Shown here piece by piece: positions 1 to 6,874 of a stretch of DNA of 54,021 nucleotides. The translations under genes and the position numbers were made by a program. The stretch covers positions 1 through 54,021 of the forward strand of contig CAMDBX010000018.1 in the NCBI GenBank assembly GCA_945889445.1. Direction: 5' to 3'. The stretch comes from Rhizobium sp. Q54. Lineage in GTDB: Bacteria; Pseudomonadota; Alphaproteobacteria; Rhizobiales; Aestuariivirgaceae. The notes beneath the pieces are model-generated. The model was not told the DNA's origin. It was given only the letters and a program-made list of their open reading frames with translations, and ran no database searches. The stretch's first letter is position 1; every line of letters starts with the position of its first letter.

Positions 1-1303
1 GGACATCCTCGCTTGGCGCATCCTTCGGCAAGGCCTCGAGCAGCTCCATCGTCGTTGACAGGTCGTAGACGCACGTGAAGGTGCGATGCATGCCATGGGC
101 AAGGGAATGGATGACGACGGGCTGCCTGGCCTCCCACGGCATCACGTACGCCTTGCAGCGTCCGTACTCGGGCTCCAGCGGGTCGCCGCCCGTCTCCTCG
201 GCATATTTCGAGGGATCGGCCAGGATCTCCTTCACCGTGACCTCGCCGAGATCGGGGTCATCGAAGACGATGACGGTGGGCGGCAGGAGGATGCCGTCAT
301 GACCACGGCGCAGGGCCTTGTCGCAGGCCGCTACCGACATGCCCGTCTTCTCGGCCATCGCCTCGGCGCGCTTGCGGAATATCTCCTCGCGTTGCTTGTG
401 TGTCTCCCTAGCCAGCTTCTTCTTCGCGGCGGCCTTGAGGTGCTCGACCTCGCGGCGCTCGCTGTCGGTCAAGCTGGGGAATGCCAGGCGGGTGTTGATC
501 ACGCCGCCCTCGAAAGCCACCGCCTGCCGTTCCGCCGCGTCCTGGGCCATGGGCGGCACCAGCACGGGCGTTCCCTCGAAGAGCAGCCGCTCGGGGCTGC
601 CCACGCTCACGTCAACGATCGACCGCTCCAGCAACTGCGCAGCGGCGCCAAGGCGGAACCAGCCGAGGCCGTTAAGCCAGCACCGGTCATGGATGACCTT
701 GAGGCTGCGCGGGATGTCGGTTGGATCGGCCGACTGCAGGAAGTAATGCGCGCCACCGCTGCCCGGGTACTTCTCGCCCGTCTCGGAGTTATACAAGCCC
801 GCGCTCGTCGAGGCCCGCATGACACGCGCCACGGTTCCGATGACGGGATAGAGCGCCTCCAAGAGTGCCCACGCACTTCCCGACTCCTTCAGGCGCTGGA
901 GGACTTCGGGCGTGGCGCCCTTGATGTCGAAATCGACGCACAGCAACCCGGCGGAAGATGTCGAGAAGCGCAGGAAGCGCTTGGAGCGCGCGATGAACTT
1001 CCGCTCCGCGTGGTCGGGCGGCAGGTTCTTGGTCGTGGTGACGTGGACGCCGCCCTTCTCATCCATGAGGGTCTCATCGAACACGCCCAGGCCGATCGCG
1101 CAGTCCGACGGCAGCTCGGAGATGTAGGTCGCGAAGTCGTTGACGTTCTCCATCGTCACGACGCGCGCCCGGCCGGTGAGCATGCGGCATGCGCTGCCGT
1201 CCGATACCGGCTTGCCGTCCTCGCCGAGGCTTACCACCTTCGTGAGGATGCCATCCTCACCCTGGTATGATGCTTTCTTGAAGGCTGTGAATTTAAAGGC
1301 CAT
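1..1303 (-). CDS. AEP-superfamily primase/polymerase-like replication protein (partial, continues off left edge)
   Basis: The frame is open from the ATG at 1303 to the window edge, giving 434 visible N-terminal residues. All three AEP primase motifs are readable: motif I CVDFDIKG (D124 and D126, metal binding), motif II GSGGAHYFLQ (H186, nucleotide contact) and motif III SIVDVSV (D231, metal binding). In phages, plasmids and islands such proteins prime or copy DNA, often with a helicase domain further C-terminal; any such domain here lies outside the window. The start overlaps the stop of the previous gene (TAATG) and has a strong AGGAGG about 8 bases upstream, so it is translationally coupled to the small genes before it. 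The motifs are seen; the replication role of the element is inferred. Confidence 0.72.
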   Translation of the reverse strand, partial: MAFKFTAFKKASYQGEDGILTKVVSLGEDGKPVSDGSACRMLTGRARVVTMENVNDFATYISELPSDCAIGLGVFDETLMDEKGGVHVTTTKNLPPDHAERKFIARSKRFLRFSTSSAGLLCVDFDIKGATPEVLQRLKESGSAWALLEALYPVIGTVARVMRASTSAGLYNSETGEKYPGSGGAHYFLQSADPTDIPRSLKVIHDRCWLNGLGWFRLGAAAQLLERSIVDVSVGSPERLLFEGTPVLVPPMAQDAAERQAVAFEGGVINTRLAFPSLTDSERREVEHLKAAAKKKLARETHKQREEIFRKRAEAMAEKTGMSVAACDKALRRGHDGILLPPTVIVFDDPDLGEVTVKEILADPSKYAEETGGDPLEPEYGRCKAYVMPWEARQPVVIHSLAHGMHRTFTCVYDLSTTMELLEALPKDAPSEDV

Positions 1304-1677
1304 TACTTCACCTCCTCATCCAACTCATTCTCGGAGACCATCACGAAGTTGACCGGTGAGCCGAGCGCCTCCATGTCGATGTCGATGATGGTGATGGAAT
1401 TGGGTGGCCGCTTGCCGCCCCCATCCTTGAGGAGCGCCGCCTCGTCATCGATGACGAGGATGCTGGGCTCGTCGGGCCCACGCGGTGTCTTGCGTGGTGA
1501 CAGGCGCCACAACTGGTCGTAGGGCACCCGCAATGGCTCCTCGAGCGGGTCATAGGGCCTGATCGTCACCTCACTGCGCTTGCTATCAATCTGGATGACC
1601 AGCCATGGCTCGCCCAAAAAAGCGACATCCTTGCCGACCTCTACGTGATCGTATGGCTTCACAAACTTGGTCCCCAT
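1303..1677 (-). CDS. hypothetical protein of the integrated element, 124 aa
   Basis: I do not recognise this family. The protein is acidic, with no membrane segment or signal peptide. The C-terminal half is beta-rich and holds aspartate runs (ILVIDDEA, TIIDIDME). The ATG at 1677 is chosen because GGAGG sits 7 bases upstream and because it overlaps the preceding stop (TGATG); a longer in-frame extension would run into the neighbouring gene. Its own stop overlaps the primase start (TAATG), so it is probably co-translated with the primase. A role in replication control or as a primase partner would be guesswork. Confidence 0.6.
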   Translation of the reverse strand: MGTKFVKPYDHVEVGKDVAFLGEPWLVIQIDSKRSEVTIRPYDPLEEPLRVPYDQLWRLSPRKTPRGPDEPSILVIDDEAALLKDGGGKRPPNSITIIDIDMEALGSPVNFVMVSENELDEEVK

Positions 1678-2147
1678 CACACGCCCTCCGCATTGGAGGT
1701 GACGTTGAAGCGAACGGGGACGCGATCCGCCTCGGTGATCTTGGCGTAGGCCGAGAACTGCAGCGGCGCCCAAAACGTCTTCATCTTCGCGTAGGGCTTC
1801 GTCCGCCTCTCGATGCTGGCGGGTAAGACATCAAACGCGGGCACCACGCCATCGATGACGTAAAACATGCTGGCGCAGGACTTCGCGGCGATGACCTTCT
1901 CCCCAAGCAAATCGTCGAGCGCCTTTGCGGCTGGGCGGGACATGTGCGGCCACAACACGATTTCGCAGTTGAGGTCGTGCTTCACGATGGCGTGACCATA
2001 TTCGCCGTCGAAGCCATCGATCCTCGTCAACTCGGCGAACGTCACCGAGCCGCGAGACAGGATCATGTCGGCGATTTCGGCCTTGAGCGCCGGAATGCGG
2101 TCGCCGGTGGCCGTCTCAATTGGGTCTTGGGTCGGATTCTGGGGCAT
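1677..2147 (-). CDS. hypothetical protein of the integrated element, 156 aa
   Basis: Unrecognised soluble protein. The N-terminal third (residues about 17-60: IPALKAEIADMILSRGSVTF, then ELTRIDGFDGEYGH) has the feel of a small winged-helix or helical unit. The middle has LLGEKVIAAKS and a short hydrophobic stretch, and the C-terminus is basic and aromatic. No catalytic motif is visible. The ATG at 2147 has only a weak, distant purine tract (AAAGGG about 15 bases upstream), which lies inside a small hairpin (2161-2177), so initiation may be inefficient or structured. The stop overlaps the next start (TGATG). Confidence 0.55.
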   Translation of the reverse strand: MPQNPTQDPIETATGDRIPALKAEIADMILSRGSVTFAELTRIDGFDGEYGHAIVKHDLNCEIVLWPHMSRPAAKALDDLLGEKVIAAKSCASMFYVIDGVVPAFDVLPASIERRTKPYAKMKTFWAPLQFSAYAKITEADRVPVRFNVTSNAEGV

Positions 2148-2160
2148 GGTATAAACACGT

Positions 2161-2177
2161 CACCCTTTCACAGGGTG
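2161..2177 (-). other. small hairpin in the leader of the 156-aa gene
   Basis: CACCCT, five bases, AGGGTG form a 6-bp stem 13 to 30 bases upstream of the ATG at 2147, covering the only Shine-Dalgarno-like tract of that gene. Just upstream, a 7-bp GC stem (2213-2219 with 2234-2240) is also possible. Structure seen; function unknown. Confidence 0.35.
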
Positions 2178-2250
2178 TCCTTCTGGTGGTTCTGAGGGGT
2201 TCATGTTTCGGGGCGGCCGGCGCGTGGTGGTGTCGGCCGCCTTGCTCGTT

Positions 2251-2382
2251 TCAGGACGGTTGGCGGTTCTTCCCACGATTGACCGCAGTGACGATCAACG
2301 CCTGGTCCAGCGTGTAGCCGGTGATCACTCCCGTGGAGGGGCTTGCGGCTTTCGCCTCTTCAGATGTATGCGGGTTTTGCAT
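2251..2382 (-). CDS. small protein of the integrated element, 43 aa
   Basis: A 43-residue hydrophilic protein beginning MQNPHTSEEAK and ending VNRGKNRQPS, with no recognised domain. Support for coding: an AAGGA Shine-Dalgarno 7 bases before the ATG, the same strand as its neighbours, and a position 55 bases after the 118-aa gene, as expected for a member of one early operon. A longer frame upstream of this ATG would overlap the acidic 118-aa gene in another phase and is not supported. Small island genes of this kind often encode regulators or anti-phage modulators, but nothing here identifies one. Confidence 0.45.
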   Translation of the reverse strand: MQNPHTSEEAKAASPSTGVITGYTLDQALIVTAVNRGKNRQPS

Positions 2383-2437
2383 CGTGCATTCCTTCTCGGC
2401 GGCTCCCTGCGCGTGATGGCGCGGGGGCCGTTCCCGC

Positions 2438-2794
2438 TCAGACCGATCCGGGGGCGAGGACACGGGCGTGTTCGCGGGCCATGAACCGGATCTCGGTGGG
2501 CACGGCGCCAGCCAGGTGCTTGGGCGCGAAGGCTTCGTCAGCCACGTAATATTCCGTGCCGTCTTCCTGCGAGTCCACCCGGACGGTCCACCAGCGCGGA
2601 TCGTCGCCATAGCGGCCTTTGAGGCACGCATGGATAACGTCCTCGCCACCAATGCCGCAGGGCTCGATGCGGGTTTCGCCGTTGATGTTCACTTCCACGG
2701 TGCCCTCGTCGCCGATCTCAGGGTTGCCGGTGTCGAGGCGGAAGGATGCGCGGTTGATGATGGCAGTGCGCTCTATGACTTCTGTATGATTCAT
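2438..2794 (-). CDS. hypothetical acidic protein of the integrated element, 118 aa
   Basis: Acidic, beta-strand-rich protein with an aromatic cluster DPRWWTVRVDSQEDG followed by TEYYVADEAFAPKHL; no known family recognised. The ATG at 2794 is chosen over an in-frame GTG three bases earlier because it overlaps the stop of the Xis-like gene (TGATG) and has AAGGTGG 7 bases upstream. It is probably translated by coupling to the Xis-like gene. Confidence 0.55.
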   Translation of the reverse strand: MNHTEVIERTAIINRASFRLDTGNPEIGDEGTVEVNINGETRIEPCGIGGEDVIHACLKGRYGDDPRWWTVRVDSQEDGTEYYVADEAFAPKHLAGAVPTEIRFMAREHARVLAPGSV

Positions 2795-3135
2795 CACGCA
2801 CCCACCTTTTCAACGGCCTTGGCGGTTCCACGCACGCCATCGCGGCTGCGTTCGAGCCAGGAGATCACGTCGGCCGTGCGGTAGAACACACTGCGCAACA
2901 CGCGGATCGGCGTCGGACCGGTTCCATTGACGCGGTGGCGGGCGAGGGCATCCTCACCGCAGCCGGTGAGCGCCATGAGGTCGGTATCGTCCAGGAGGTC
3001 GAGGGCTGCCTTCACCCGGCAGCGGGCTTCTGTGTCGGTCTCGCCCGGGAAGGGGCGCCCTTCCGCCAGGAAGCGGGCGCGAACATCGAGCGGGGCCGAG
3101 GCCCAGGCTTCGATGGCGTGTTCAGTGTGCGTCAT
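2794..3135 (-). CDS. AlpA/excisionase-like DNA-binding protein, 113 aa
   Basis: Residues about 52-98 fit the MerR-like winged helix of excisionases and AlpA regulators (HTH_17 type): DLMALTGCGEDALARHR for the helix-turn-helix, then NGTGPTPIRVLRSVFYR for the wing and TADVISWLERS for the closing helix. The N-terminal half is helical and unassigned. In phages and islands such proteins bend the attachment site to direct excision or activate the integrase promoter; which applies here cannot be told. The Shine-Dalgarno (AGGTGA) lies in one arm of a perfect 8-bp hairpin directly before the ATG, so translation is probably controlled. The stop overlaps the next start. Confidence 0.65.
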   Translation of the reverse strand: MTHTEHAIEAWASAPLDVRARFLAEGRPFPGETDTEARCRVKAALDLLDDTDLMALTGCGEDALARHRVNGTGPTPIRVLRSVFYRTADVISWLERSRDGVRGTAKAVEKVGA

Positions 3136-3137
3136 GC

Positions 3138-3160
3138 GGTCACCTCGTTGTTAGGTGACC
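3138..3160 (-). promoter_or_regulatory. perfect inverted repeat burying the Shine-Dalgarno of the Xis-like gene
   Basis: GGTCACCT and AGGTGACC are separated by 7 bases and end 3 bases before the ATG at 3135. On the transcript the downstream arm contains AGGTGA, the ribosome-binding site. The element could be an RNA hairpin that hides the site, a protein-bound translational operator, or a DNA operator for a repressor. Symmetry is seen; mode of action is inferred. Confidence 0.55.
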
Positions 3161-3196
3161 ACCTATTGAGCACACGAAATCCGGCCGCGCACGAAG

Positions 3197-3210
3197 CTAA
3201 CCGTGGTTAG
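3197..3210. promoter_or_regulatory. 14-bp palindrome between the 204-aa gene and the Xis-like gene
   Basis: CTAACC GT GGTTAG straddles the stop codon of the 204-aa gene and lies about 40 bases upstream of the hairpin described at 3138-3160. It may be an operator for the promoter of the xis-containing unit. No convincing -35/-10 pair was identified nearby. Confidence 0.35.
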
Positions 3211-3821
3211 TTTCCGTCTCGTGAGGTTTTGGATTGTTCCCGTTTGATCCAGTTAAGAACGGTTCGCTCTTCGGGCAGCTCGCCGTCGTGCTGCAGCTCC
3301 AGAGCCTTGTCTTCGATCTTCTTTAGAGCGCGCGCGGCGGATGCCTTTGCACCCTTGCTTGCCTCGGCTGCGGCGATTTCATGGATCCAGCCATCGAAGG
3401 GGCTCTTGCGCGGCTTCTTGGCCTTCGTCTGTTGGGTGACGCTGAAGCGGGCCTTCTTGACGCGGGCCTTGTTATCCTTCGCCCGCAGCTCCTTGTAGAC
3501 GTGTTCGGTGGTGAGTACGAAGCCAGGTCGCTTCAGCGCCTGCAGGCCGTCGTGTACCCGCTGCTCGGTCCGCTGAAGGTCGGAGCCCATCTTTGTCCGC
3601 GTGAGCTTGAGCACGTCGCCGTGCATATCTGTCAGCTTCCAACTCGCGATGATGAGCCCGAATACCGCGTTGGCGTCCTCGGCCCGCCCTTCGGTCAGCA
3701 GCCGGTCCGACAAGGCGCGGGCCGCGTCCACCGCCTGCGCATAGGCCTTGAAGGCCAAGTAGAGGGATTCGTCCATCTGTGCGTCGAATTTGTCGCCGCT
3801 GCCCCGCTTGCTGTTAGTCAC
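3207..3821 (-). CDS. hypothetical helical protein next to the integrase, 204 aa
   Basis: Unrecognised family. The protein is largely alpha-helical and charged. Residues about 15-110 look like a four-helix or coiled-coil region (YLAFKAYAQAVDAARALSDR); residues 110-150 are strongly basic (KDNKARVKKARF, QQTKAKKPRKSPFDGW) and could touch nucleic acid. The C-terminal ERTVLNWIKREQSK may be a short helix-turn-helix end. The start is GTG at 3821, with GAGGA 8 bases upstream, inside the last codons of the integrase (8-base overlap), so it is coupled to integrase expression. An accessory recombination role is possible but unproven. Confidence 0.55.
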   Translation of the reverse strand: MTNSKRGSGDKFDAQMDESLYLAFKAYAQAVDAARALSDRLLTEGRAEDANAVFGLIIASWKLTDMHGDVLKLTRTKMGSDLQRTEQRVHDGLQALKRPGFVLTTEHVYKELRAKDNKARVKKARFSVTQQTKAKKPRKSPFDGWIHEIAAAEASKGAKASAARALKKIEDKALELQHDGELPEERTVLNWIKREQSKTSRDGN

Positions 3822-4854
3822 GGTGCAAGTCCTCGGCCTTGAGCTGCGTGTAGCGGCGCAGCATGTTCCAATCTTTGTGCCCGCTGACGAGGCTCACCTG
3901 TTCGATCGTGTATCCGGCGGCGAACATGCGGGAGACGCCGTCGTGGCGCATGTCGTGGAAGTGGAGGTCATCGATCTTGAGGGCCGTCGTGGCGCGGGTG
4001 AAGCGGGTGGAGACGGTCTCGGGATTGTGGCCGAAGATCGCCTCGCCGGTGCGTGGCTGGGCCAAGATGATCGCCATGGGATCGATAGCCTCACCACCGA
4101 TCGTGACATGACCTCGGAGGAGGGGCACCTCCTGGTCATTGCCCTTCTTCGATCGCGGGTGCTTCCGGTCGCGGATGATCACGGTGCGGTTCGTCTCGTC
4201 GAGGTCTGCCCAGGTGATCCGGCAGATCTCCGCGAGCCGCATGGCGGTGGCGATGGCGAAGGTGGTCACGTCCCACATATTCAGCGCGGTCACACGCTTC
4301 GGGATGAAGTGCGTCTTCAACTTCAGCAGTTCGGCTTCGGTGGGGCGCCGGTTGCGCTCATTTGATCGGCTGACGGCACCGGCAGCATTGAGCAGGGTGC
4401 GGGCCGAGCCCAGCGCCGTGATCTGCGCCGAGGTATCGATGTCGAGGAGCGTGGCACCAGCGGCCAGCGCGGCGCGGAGGTAGCTAAGGTCTTGCCCGAT
4501 GGTCGAGGGACCGGCGCCAGCGGCCGAGCGTTCCTTGACGAAGTCCAGGTAGGGCTTGGCGCGGATGAGGTCGCGGAGCGGGATCCGGCCCATCGACTCG
4601 TTGATGGTGCCGAGCATCGCCAGCTTCGACCGCGACGGGCTCAGGTCGGCGATGTGGTCGATGTAGACGCCGATCAGGTCGCCGAGCTTCAGGTCACGGC
4701 CGGTGGGCGTCTTGCCATTGTCAGCCGCGACCTCCGTATGACGCGCCCATCGGGTCGCCTCGATCTTGCTGTTGAACGTCCTGCTGGAGCGGGTTCCACC
4801 GGCATTGACCTGGGCCGTCCATCGCCCGTTGCGGGATTCGTAGATTGATGCCAA
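3814..4854 (-). CDS. tyrosine-family site-specific integrase, 346 aa
   Basis: Phage-type tyrosine recombinase that integrates and excises the element. An N-terminal arm-type domain (ASIYESRNGRWTAQVN) is followed by a core-binding SAM-like domain and a catalytic domain. Visible catalytic residues are Arg in TAMRLAEI, Lys near DRKHPRSKKG, the H-x-x-R box in HFHDMRH, the late His in SGHKDW and the nucleophile Tyr (about residue 335) in RRYTQL. The start is set at TTG 4854 (AAGGA about 10 bases upstream); the frame stays open further upstream but would cross the GTTTGCA repeats and run into trmJ. It is adjacent to the right boundary of the element. Confidence 0.88.
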   Translation of the reverse strand: MASIYESRNGRWTAQVNAGGTRSSRTFNSKIEATRWARHTEVAADNGKTPTGRDLKLGDLIGVYIDHIADLSPSRSKLAMLGTINESMGRIPLRDLIRAKPYLDFVKERSAAGAGPSTIGQDLSYLRAALAAGATLLDIDTSAQITALGSARTLLNAAGAVSRSNERNRRPTEAELLKLKTHFIPKRVTALNMWDVTTFAIATAMRLAEICRITWADLDETNRTVIIRDRKHPRSKKGNDQEVPLLRGHVTIGGEAIDPMAIILAQPRTGEAIFGHNPETVSTRFTRATTALKIDDLHFHDMRHDGVSRMFAAGYTIEQVSLVSGHKDWNMLRRYTQLKAEDLHRD

Positions 4855-4908
4855 TTGATTGCCGTCCTTCTCAAGAGGGCGGCCAGCGTGCCTGCAGTTT
4901 CCGAGGCC

Positions 4909-4978
4909 GTTTGCACGCTGGCCCACCGTTTGCAAATCACTACCCGGTTTGCATTTCGTTTGCAAACAAGGCGCAAAC
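4909..4978. repeat. array of GTTTGCA heptamers upstream of the integrase
   Basis: GTTTGCA occurs at 4909-4915, 4928-4934, 4947-4953 and 4958-4964, with start spacings 19, 19 and 11. The last copy is part of the perfect palindrome GTTTGCAAAC (4958-4967), and a related inverted GCGCAAAC follows at 4971-4978. The layout suits arm-type integrase or Xis sites, or repressor boxes over the integrase promoter. It lies between integrase start and trmJ, where the attachment site should be. Confidence 0.6.
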
Positions 4979-5097
4979 GACAGCAATTCGGGATACATTG
5001 AGAAAAGTCGAGAATGCACCGAAACACTAATGAACTCAGGCCTTCCGAAAGCCGATGCAGTGTTTTCAAGGGCTTTCAGTAGGCAAGTATAGCGATC

Positions 5098-5946
5098 ATG
5101 GCTGGAACCGACAAAACAAAGAATCAGGTGCTGGGCCCTGCGCCCATCGCGGTGCTGGTGAGCCCGCAGCTGGGTGAGAACATCGGCACGGCGGCGCGCG
5201 CGATGGCCAATTTCGGCTTGCACGAACTGCGCCTCGTCGACCCCCGCGACGGCTGGCCGAACGAGAAGGCATTGACCTCGTCATCCGGTGCCAACTGGAT
5301 CATCGAGAAGGCCACGGTGCACCAGACGCTTGATGATTGCCTAAAGGACGTGAGCTACGTCTACGCCACCACGGCCAGACCGCGCGGCATGATCAAGGAA
5401 GTGATCACGCCCGAACAGGCGGGTGACGACATGCGGGCGCGGGTGGCGCGCGGCGAGAAGGTTGCGATCCTGTTCGGCCGCGAGCGCACCGGACTTTCCA
5501 ACGAAGAGATATCTCGTGCCGACGTGATCGTGACGGCACCCGTCAACCCTGCCTTCGCCTCGATCAACATCGCGCAGGCGGTGCTGCTGATGAGCTATGA
5601 GTGGTACAAGGATCAGGCCGAGAGCTTAGGCCAGAAGACACCGGAGCTGCCCGCCCTCGAAGGGCCCGGCATGCAGACGCCCGACACGCGGCCCGCCACC
5701 AAGGAAGAACTGTTCGGTTTCTTCGACCACCTCGAGCATGAACTCGACGTGGCAGGCTTCTTCAAGACCGAGGCCAAGAAGCCCGGCATGATGATCAATA
5801 TCCGCAACATCTTCGGGCGCGCCCAGCTGATGGAGCAGGAGGTGCGCTCGCTGAGGGGCATCGTGTCCTCGCTCACCCGCGCCCATGAGAAGCGCAAGGA
5901 GCAGCGCGAGAAGGAACGCGCCGAGAAGGAGCGCGAGGAGGGATGA
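5098..5946 (+). CDS. trmJ: tRNA (cytidine/uridine-2'-O-)-methyltransferase TrmJ, 282 aa
   Basis: SPOUT-fold RNA 2'-O-methyltransferase, expected to modify position 32 of the tRNA anticodon loop with S-adenosylmethionine. The SpoU motifs are complete: motif 1 ENIGTAARAM (N28), motif 2 LFGRERTGLSNEE (about 125-137) and motif 3 VNPAFASINIAQA (about 149-161). A charged helical C-terminal tail follows (KEQREKERAEKE). Length is a little over the usual 240-260 because of this tail. The ATG at 5098 has no good Shine-Dalgarno, perhaps because the element inserted just upstream replaced the native leader. Its last codons overlap murI by 4 bases. Confidence 0.88.
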   Translation: MAGTDKTKNQVLGPAPIAVLVSPQLGENIGTAARAMANFGLHELRLVDPRDGWPNEKALTSSSGANWIIEKATVHQTLDDCLKDVSYVYATTARPRGMIKEVITPEQAGDDMRARVARGEKVAILFGRERTGLSNEEISRADVIVTAPVNPAFASINIAQAVLLMSYEWYKDQAESLGQKTPELPALEGPGMQTPDTRPATKEELFGFFDHLEHELDVAGFFKTEAKKPGMMINIRNIFGRAQLMEQEVRSLRGIVSSLTRAHEKRKEQREKERAEKEREEG

Positions 5947-6761
5947 GCCAGGCGCGCATCCTGCTGTTCGACAGCGGCATGGGCGGGCTCACCGTTGCCC
6001 GCTCGGTGCGGCACGAACTGCCCTTCGCACATCTGGTCTATTCAGCCGACAACGCGGCCTTCCCCTATGGCGCGTGGGAAGAGCAGGCGCTGGTGCAGCG
6101 CATCCTGTACGTGATGGGCAGGCTCATCGAGCGGGCGGAGCCCGACATTGTGGTGATTGCCTGCAACACGGCATCCACCATCGCGCTGCCGCAGCTGCGC
6201 GAGCGTTACAAGGTGCCCTTCGTCGGAACCGTTCCGGCGATCAAGCCAGCCGCCGCGCAGTCCAAGTCGCATATCCTCGGCGTGCTGGCGACGCCGGGCA
6301 CGGTGCGGCGCGAATATACGCATACGCTGATACACGACTTTGCCTCGCACTGCCACGTGACGCTGCATGGCGCGCCGAAGCTGGCCGAGATGGCCGAGCG
6401 CAAGCTGAAGGGCGTTCCGGTCGACCTCGAGGAGCTGAAGGCCGAGATTGCGCCGGTCTTCGTGGAGGAGGGGGGCAAGCGCACCGACGTGGTGGTGCTG
6501 GGCTGCACGCATTACCCGCTGCTGGCTGACGAGTTGGCGAAGGTGGAGCCCTGGGTGGTGCGCTACATCGACCCCGCTCCGGCGATCGCGCGCCGCGTTG
6601 CGGACGTTCTGAAGGACGTGGCGCCGAGGGAGCCCACCAAGCCGGTTCCGCCGCACAATGCGGTGCTGCTGACGTCGACCCGCGCGGCGGCGGAGGATGC
6701 TCTGGCGGCCTATGCGAAGAAGAGTTTTCATCTGCCTGAGTTTCTGGACCTGAAAGTCTAG
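5943..6761 (+). CDS. murI: glutamate racemase MurI, 272 aa
   Basis: Converts L-glutamate to D-glutamate for peptidoglycan. The two catalytic cysteines are in VIACNTAST (C74) and LGCTHYPLL (C188), with the N-terminal substrate loop FDSGMGGLTV and the following SADNAAFPYG. Full family length. It overlaps trmJ (ATGA), so the two form one transcription unit. A strong-looking promoter and a hairpin follow about 15 bases after the stop. Confidence 0.95.
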   Translation: MSQARILLFDSGMGGLTVARSVRHELPFAHLVYSADNAAFPYGAWEEQALVQRILYVMGRLIERAEPDIVVIACNTASTIALPQLRERYKVPFVGTVPAIKPAAAQSKSHILGVLATPGTVRREYTHTLIHDFASHCHVTLHGAPKLAEMAERKLKGVPVDLEELKAEIAPVFVEEGGKRTDVVVLGCTHYPLLADELAKVEPWVVRYIDPAPAIARRVADVLKDVAPREPTKPVPPHNAVLLTSTRAAAEDALAAYAKKSFHLPEFLDLKV

Positions 6762-6777
6762 AAGAGGAAATAAGTCC

Positions 6778-6806
6778 TTGACAGCGCGCGCTGGCTGTGC
6801 TATGTT
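6778..6806 (+). promoter_or_regulatory. near-consensus sigma-70 promoter downstream of murI
   Basis: TTGACA (6778-6783), 17-base spacer, TATGTT (6801-6806). The next gene on the plus strand is rpsD, more than 1.3 kb away, and the nearest gene (6949-7782) is on the other strand. The predicted start near 6813 leads into a short segment ending in a hairpin with a T tract. Confidence 0.55.
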
Positions 6807-6812
6807 CGGGCA

Positions 6813-6874
6813 TATTTGAGAAGTGTATCTCCGCAGACGTCATCATCGCCGGGCATGTCCCGGCGATCCTTTTT
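6813..6874 (+). ncRNA. candidate small RNA (about 60 nt) ending in a terminator-like hairpin
   Basis: Predicted from the promoter at 6778-6806 and a 9-bp perfect stem (6845-6853 with 6859-6867, 5-base loop) followed by CCTTTTT. No coding frame fits in between. The hairpin is itself a copy of a repeat family (see 6841-6918), so the terminator could be coincidental. No known RNA family was recognised. Confidence 0.4.

Noticed and set aside
86-1270. 394-codon open frame on the plus strand
   Set aside because: It is the opposite-strand image of the AEP primase, which has all three family motifs and a strong ribosome site; the plus frame has no recognisable domain.
2251-2652. 133-codon version of the 43-aa island gene
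   Set aside because: The upstream part is a frame-shifted image of the 118-aa gene; only the part from 2382 has its own ribosome site.
4909-4978. CRISPR-like repeats
   Set aside because: Seven-base repeats with 4-12 base gaps are far too short for CRISPR; they suit protein-binding sites.
5041-5080. GAAAGCC/GGCTTTC inverted repeat ahead of trmJ as terminator or attachment core
   Set aside because: 7-bp arms with a 17-base loop and no T tract; no duplicate is visible in the window to support an attachment core.
4855-5223. N-terminal extension of the integrase into trmJ
   Set aside because: The frame is open, but it would overlap trmJ and run through the GTTTGCA array; the protein homologous to known integrases begins near 4854.
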